Source of the DNA: Clostridiales bacterium
GTDB lineage: Bacteria; Bacillota; Clostridia; Lachnospirales; Lachnospiraceae
DNA length: 8,589 nucleotides
Assembly (NCBI GenBank): GCA_021204765.1
Contig: JAJPYU010000002.1
Span: forward strand, 1-8,589
Reading direction: 5' to 3'
The translations under genes and the position numbers were made by a program. A model generated the notes under the pieces. The model saw only the letters and a program-made list of their open reading frames with translations, had not been told where the DNA came from and made no database searches. This document shows, one piece after another, positions 5,930 through 8,589 of this stretch (position 1 is its first letter; the number at the start of each line of letters is the position of its first letter).

Positions 5930-6439
5930 ATGGCTGAGGTAAGTACGAGAGCGGCGGTCATCGACCGCCTGAAGAAAAGCTACACCGCTTATTATAATGT
6001 GAACGAGATCGACGACGGCACCCCAATTGTGGCTCGCTGCGAGTTCTTCGAGCATCTGGAGCGGTATTTTCTTGTGAGAAAGGCGGAGCTGTGGAACGCC
6101 AACTGCGAGGAGTTCCTCTACATTTTGGACATCCCGCATCTCACTCTGGCCGAGTATAAGAAGTGGCGCGACTATATCCGTGACGACGGCATGACCCGTA
6201 TCAGCGTGGGACCCGGCCACATGTATTCCTACATCACCCCGGTATTTATCTGTGATACCTGTGATAAGGATGCCCTGCGGGCCCTGAAGCGCTGTCACAT
6301 TTACAAAAGTTTTCGTCTTTCGCTGCACGGATGGATGGATTACCATAACGCCGTGGTGGAGGTTTCAACCGGAAGAGTGGGCCACAACCAGAGCGGCCAT
6401 CAGACAGCGAAAGTTCTGAAAGAAGTATTATTACTATAA
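5930..6439 (+). CDS. Conserved-looking protein of unknown function in the cstA operon
   Basis: A 169-residue soluble-looking protein that I do not recognise. It has no signal peptide or membrane segment. It is rich in cysteine and histidine: Cys37, Cys59, a C-DT-C pair (108-111), Cys122, and His42, 70, 97, 123, 133, 139, 152 and 157, a pattern that could bind metal. The N-terminal third is helical and charged (IDRLKKSYTAYYNV); the rest alternates helix and strand. Codon use resembles cstA, supporting a real gene. A stop codon at 5912-5914 limits the start to ATG 5930 or TTG 5924, and neither has a visible Shine-Dalgarno sequence despite the strong promoter. Its stop codon is part of the cstA ribosome-binding site, so the two are co-transcribed and probably coupled. 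A role in regulating or assisting CstA is inference from position only. Confidence 0.8.
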   Translation: MAEVSTRAAVIDRLKKSYTAYYNVNEIDDGTPIVARCEFFEHLERYFLVRKAELWNANCEEFLYILDIPHLTLAEYKKWRDYIRDDGMTRISVGPGHMYSYITPVFICDTCDKDALRALKRCHIYKSFRLSLHGWMDYHNAVVEVSTGRVGHNQSGHQTAKVLKEVLLL

Positions 6440-6444
6440 GGAGG
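6437..6444 (+). promoter_or_regulatory. Consensus ribosome-binding site of cstA overlapping a stop codon
   Basis: TAAGGAGG is a full match to the anti-Shine-Dalgarno sequence. Its TAA is the stop codon of the upstream gene, and it lies 11 bases before the cstA ATG at 6456. This gives strong translation of cstA coupled to the small upstream gene. Confidence 0.85.
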
Positions 6445-6455
6445 GAGAAAGCTTT

Positions 6456-8171
6456 ATGAATTCATTAGTACTTCTTCTCATCTGCGTCGGTGTGATCGTT
6501 TGCGGTTACATCTTCTACGGCGGCTGGCTTTGTAAGCAGTGGGGCGTGGGAGACACCGACGAAGAGACACCCGCCCATGCCATGGAGGACGGCGTCGACT
6601 ATGTTCCCGCCAAGGCTCCTGTGCTCATGGGTCACCATTTCTCATCCATCGCAGGCGCGGGCCCTATCACCGGCCCCATCAATGCCGCCATGTTCGGCTG
6701 GCTGCCTGTGACCCTGTGGATCCTCGTCGGCGGCATCTTCTTCGGCGGCGTCCACGATTTCGGCGCGCTGTTCGCATCCGTCAGGAACAAGGGACAGTCC
6801 ATTGGCGAGATCATTTCCGCCAACGTGAGCAGGAGAGCGAAAAAGCTGTTTATCATCTTTGCTTACCTGACACTGATCCTGGTGGTGGCGGCTTTCGCCT
6901 CCATCGTGGCAGGCACCTTCGGCGGAGCTACCCTGGAGGAGACCACCGATGCCAACGCCACTGTGGCCATGGTATCCATCCTCTTTATCGCTGTGGCTAT
7001 CGTATTCGGTTTCTTCGTGTACCGCAGGAACACCAACATGGTGCTCTCATCCATCATAGGTATCGCAGCTATCGTGGTCGTCATGGCAGTGGGCATGAAT
7101 TTCCATCCCATCTACCTGACCTCCAACAGGTGGATGATCATCGTGGGTATATATATCGCCATCGCCTCGGTGACACCGGTGTGGATACTGCTGCAGCCCC
7201 GTGATTACCTGAGCTCTTTCCTGCTCTATGCCATGCTCATCATCGCCGTGGTCGGCGTGGTGGGAGCCCATCCGGCCCTGGTCTCCGGGGATTCCTGGAC
7301 GGCTTTCGCGGGATTCTCAGTAGGGGATGTGGACAGTAAGACTTACCTCTTCCCGGTGCTGTTTACCACCGTGGCCTGCGGTGCCGTGTCCGGCTTCCAT
7401 TCACTGGTCGCCTCCGGTACCACAGCCAAGCAGCTGGATAAGGAGAAGCAGGCGAAGCCCATCGCTTACGGCGGCATGCTCCTTGAGTGTGTGCTGGCAG
7501 TCCTGACCCTCTGCGCCATCGGTTATGCCTATCAGAACGGCATCACCTCCGGTGCCACGGCTATCTTCGGCGGCGGCATTGCCGGGATGGTGGCCTCTAT
7601 TCCCGGACTCGCCGGCAGCTACAATATCATCTATACCCTGCTGGTGCTGACCTACTCCGCGTTCTGCCTGACCTCGCTGGATACGGCCACCCGCCTGGCC
7701 CGTTTCATGTTCCAGGAGTTCTGGCTTGAGCCCGGCGAGACACCCAAGGATGTCAAGGGAGGATGGAGAAAGGTTATGGTCAATCCTTACTTTGCCACCA
7801 TCGTCTCCGTGGTGCTGGGCGTTGTCTTAGGCCTCAACGGTTACGAGAAGATCTGGGGACTCTTCGGAGCCGCCAACCAGCTCCTGGCCGGCATCGGCCT
7901 GCTGGCAGTGGCCACCTGGCTGGGCAACAGGGGCAAGAACAACAGGATGTTCTACATACCCATGGCTTTCATGCTGGTCGTGACTATCTGCTCACTGGCT
8001 CTGACTATTAAGAGCGAGGGCGCACTCATCGCAGCAGGCGGCGCGGACTGGGGCCCTTACGCCCAGGTCATTATCGCCATACTGCTCATAGTCCTGGCAG
8101 TCGTGCTGGTAGTCGAGTGTGTGAGGACACTCGCCAAGGCAGCTAAGAGAAATAAAGCAGCTGCCGCATAA
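6456..8171 (+). CDS. cstA: CstA-family carbon starvation transporter (pyruvate/peptide)
   Basis: A 571-residue polytopic inner-membrane protein with many hydrophobic segments, from residues 3-22 to a last one near 541-560, followed by a basic tail (AKAAKRNK). The family hallmark GHHFSSIAGAGPITGP is at 59-74, followed by GGVHDFGALFASVRNKG (98-114). Further family-like parts are WILLQPRDYLS near 244-254 and the segment containing SLDTATRLARF near 409-419. CstA and BtsT of E. coli take up pyruvate, and CstA is also linked to peptide uptake during carbon starvation; the Gram-positive forms are shorter than the roughly 700-residue E. coli protein, as here. The ATG at 6456 follows a consensus ribosome-binding site. 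It is the second gene of a two-gene operon that ends at the terminator at 8185-8220. Family is secure; pyruvate versus peptides is open. Confidence 0.93.
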   Translation: MNSLVLLLICVGVIVCGYIFYGGWLCKQWGVGDTDEETPAHAMEDGVDYVPAKAPVLMGHHFSSIAGAGPITGPINAAMFGWLPVTLWILVGGIFFGGVHDFGALFASVRNKGQSIGEIISANVSRRAKKLFIIFAYLTLILVVAAFASIVAGTFGGATLEETTDANATVAMVSILFIAVAIVFGFFVYRRNTNMVLSSIIGIAAIVVVMAVGMNFHPIYLTSNRWMIIVGIYIAIASVTPVWILLQPRDYLSSFLLYAMLIIAVVGVVGAHPALVSGDSWTAFAGFSVGDVDSKTYLFPVLFTTVACGAVSGFHSLVASGTTAKQLDKEKQAKPIAYGGMLLECVLAVLTLCAIGYAYQNGITSGATAIFGGGIAGMVASIPGLAGSYNIIYTLLVLTYSAFCLTSLDTATRLARFMFQEFWLEPGETPKDVKGGWRKVMVNPYFATIVSVVLGVVLGLNGYEKIWGLFGAANQLLAGIGLLAVATWLGNRGKNNRMFYIPMAFMLVVTICSLALTIKSEGALIAAGGADWGPYAQVIIAILLIVLAVVLVVECVRTLAKAAKRNKAAAA

Positions 8172-8184
8172 TAATCTTTTAATC

Positions 8185-8220
8185 AAAACAGGTTAGCGCC
8201 GACAGGCGCTGACCTGTTTT
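8185..8220. terminator. Strong bidirectional terminator after cstA
   Basis: AAAACAGGTTAGCGCC (8185-8200) pairs with GGCGCTGACCTGTTTT (8205-8220) in a 16-bp stem with one T/G wobble and a GACA loop. A run of six Ts ends the stem (8217-8222) and further T-rich sequence follows. In the minus direction the stem ends in TTTT followed by GATTAAAAG, so it also ends the convergent transporter gene. It overlaps the last seven codons and the stop of that gene. Confidence 0.93.
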
Positions 8221-8588
8221 TTATCTCTTTTTCTAAGTATCAGTCCAATGATCAGCAGTATGGGGAAAATGACCCCGAAAAGAATCCCCATCTTCAGATC
8301 ATCCCCGAAATGATCTGCCATGAGTCCCACAAAGGTCGGTCCTCCCATGCATCCGACATCACCGGCCAGGGCCAGCAGGGCGAACATGGCGGTGCCGCCC
8401 CGGCGTATACTCGCTGAGGCCATACTGAAAGTCCCCGGCCAGAGTATGCCTACGGACATGCCGCAGAGGCCGCAGCCGACCAGGCCGAGAAAAGGCAAGC
8501 CGCGGAGGGAGGCTAAGAGATAGCTGGCGAGACAGAGCAGGGCGCTCATCATCATGAATCTCTCCAGGCGTATTTTCCCGCCCAGCTT
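8193..8588 (-). CDS. MFS transporter, C-terminal part (5' end outside window)
   Basis: The frame is open to the window edge and encodes about 131 C-terminal residues. An ATG at 8555 is internal, because the coding frame continues upstream of it (KLGGKIRLERF). The part has about four hydrophobic helices. It also has features typical of the second half of major facilitator transporters: a glycine-rich helix GCGLCGMSVGILWPGTF, the RRGGTAMFALLALAGDVGC stretch, GPTFVGLMADHFGDD between helices, and a final helix followed by basic KRDKK. It resembles sugar- or metabolite-type MFS permeases, but the substrate cannot be judged from this half. It converges on cstA, and its stop codon lies inside the shared terminator. 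Confidence 0.82.
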   Translation of the reverse strand, partial: KLGGKIRLERFMMMSALLCLASYLLASLRGLPFLGLVGCGLCGMSVGILWPGTFSMASASIRRGGTAMFALLALAGDVGCMGGPTFVGLMADHFGDDLKMGILFGVIFPILLIIGLILRKRDKKQVSACRR

Positions 8589-8589
8589 T

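Noticed and set aside
6539..7204. A 221-codon frame overlapping cstA on the same strand
   Set aside because: It is full of Arg and His residues typical of a frame-shifted GC-rich gene, and cstA is intact in the other frame.
8193..8555. Complete 120-residue gene starting at the ATG at 8555
   Set aside because: The frame stays open to the window edge, and the protein looks like the second half of an MFS transporter, so this ATG is internal.
1..8589. tRNA, rRNA, CRISPR array, insertion sequence, riboswitch or prophage
   Set aside because: I saw no cloverleaf-like sequence, regularly spaced direct repeats, transposase motifs or known aptamer cores on reading both strands.

Overview
The window looks like part of an anaerobic Firmicutes chromosome, most likely a gut Clostridia/Lachnospiraceae-type organism. 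The grounds are strong AGGAGG ribosome-binding sites, AT-rich intergenic regions around moderately GC-rich genes, a diiron flavoprotein fused to flavin-reductase and rubredoxin domains, a ROK glucokinase, and a small beta protein resembling the C-glycoside deglycosidase beta subunit (DUF6379-type). The species cannot be named from the sequence. I see no tRNA, rRNA, CRISPR array, insertion sequence or phage gene.

Left part (1-3832), sugar metabolism. It opens with the last 23 codons of an unidentified gene, whose stop codon overlaps the ribosome-binding site of the DUF6379-like gene (86-478). A hairpin terminator follows. An AraC-family regulator (634-1449, minus) then points toward that terminator. 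A 314-base intergenic region (1450-1763) carries a 30-bp near-perfect palindrome, candidate promoters in both directions, and a 22-codon ORF with a good ribosome-binding site. Next come a ROK glucokinase (1764-2726) and a Gfo/Idh/MocA-type NAD(P)-dependent oxidoreductase (2815-3768). These parts would fit a locus that oxidises and cleaves an unusual glycoside and phosphorylates the released glucose under AraC control. The assignment to C-glycosides rests on the small beta protein alone.

Middle (3795-5929), oxygen or NO detoxification. A 613-residue flavodiiron protein (minus strand) carries, in order, a metallo-beta-lactamase-like diiron domain, flavodoxin, flavin reductase and rubredoxin, so it could hold most of an electron-transfer chain in one polypeptide. 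Its upstream region is shared with the divergent cstA operon. It contains four copies of an AATTCTA/TAGAATT motif and a GC-rich nested inverted repeat.

Right part (5853-8589), transport. A strong sigma-A-type promoter (TTGAAA-17-TATAAT) drives a 169-residue protein of unknown function that lacks a visible Shine-Dalgarno sequence. A CstA-family carbon-starvation transporter (pyruvate or peptide uptake) follows directly. A strong terminator separates cstA from the 3' end of a convergent MFS transporter, and the MFS stop codon lies inside that terminator stem.
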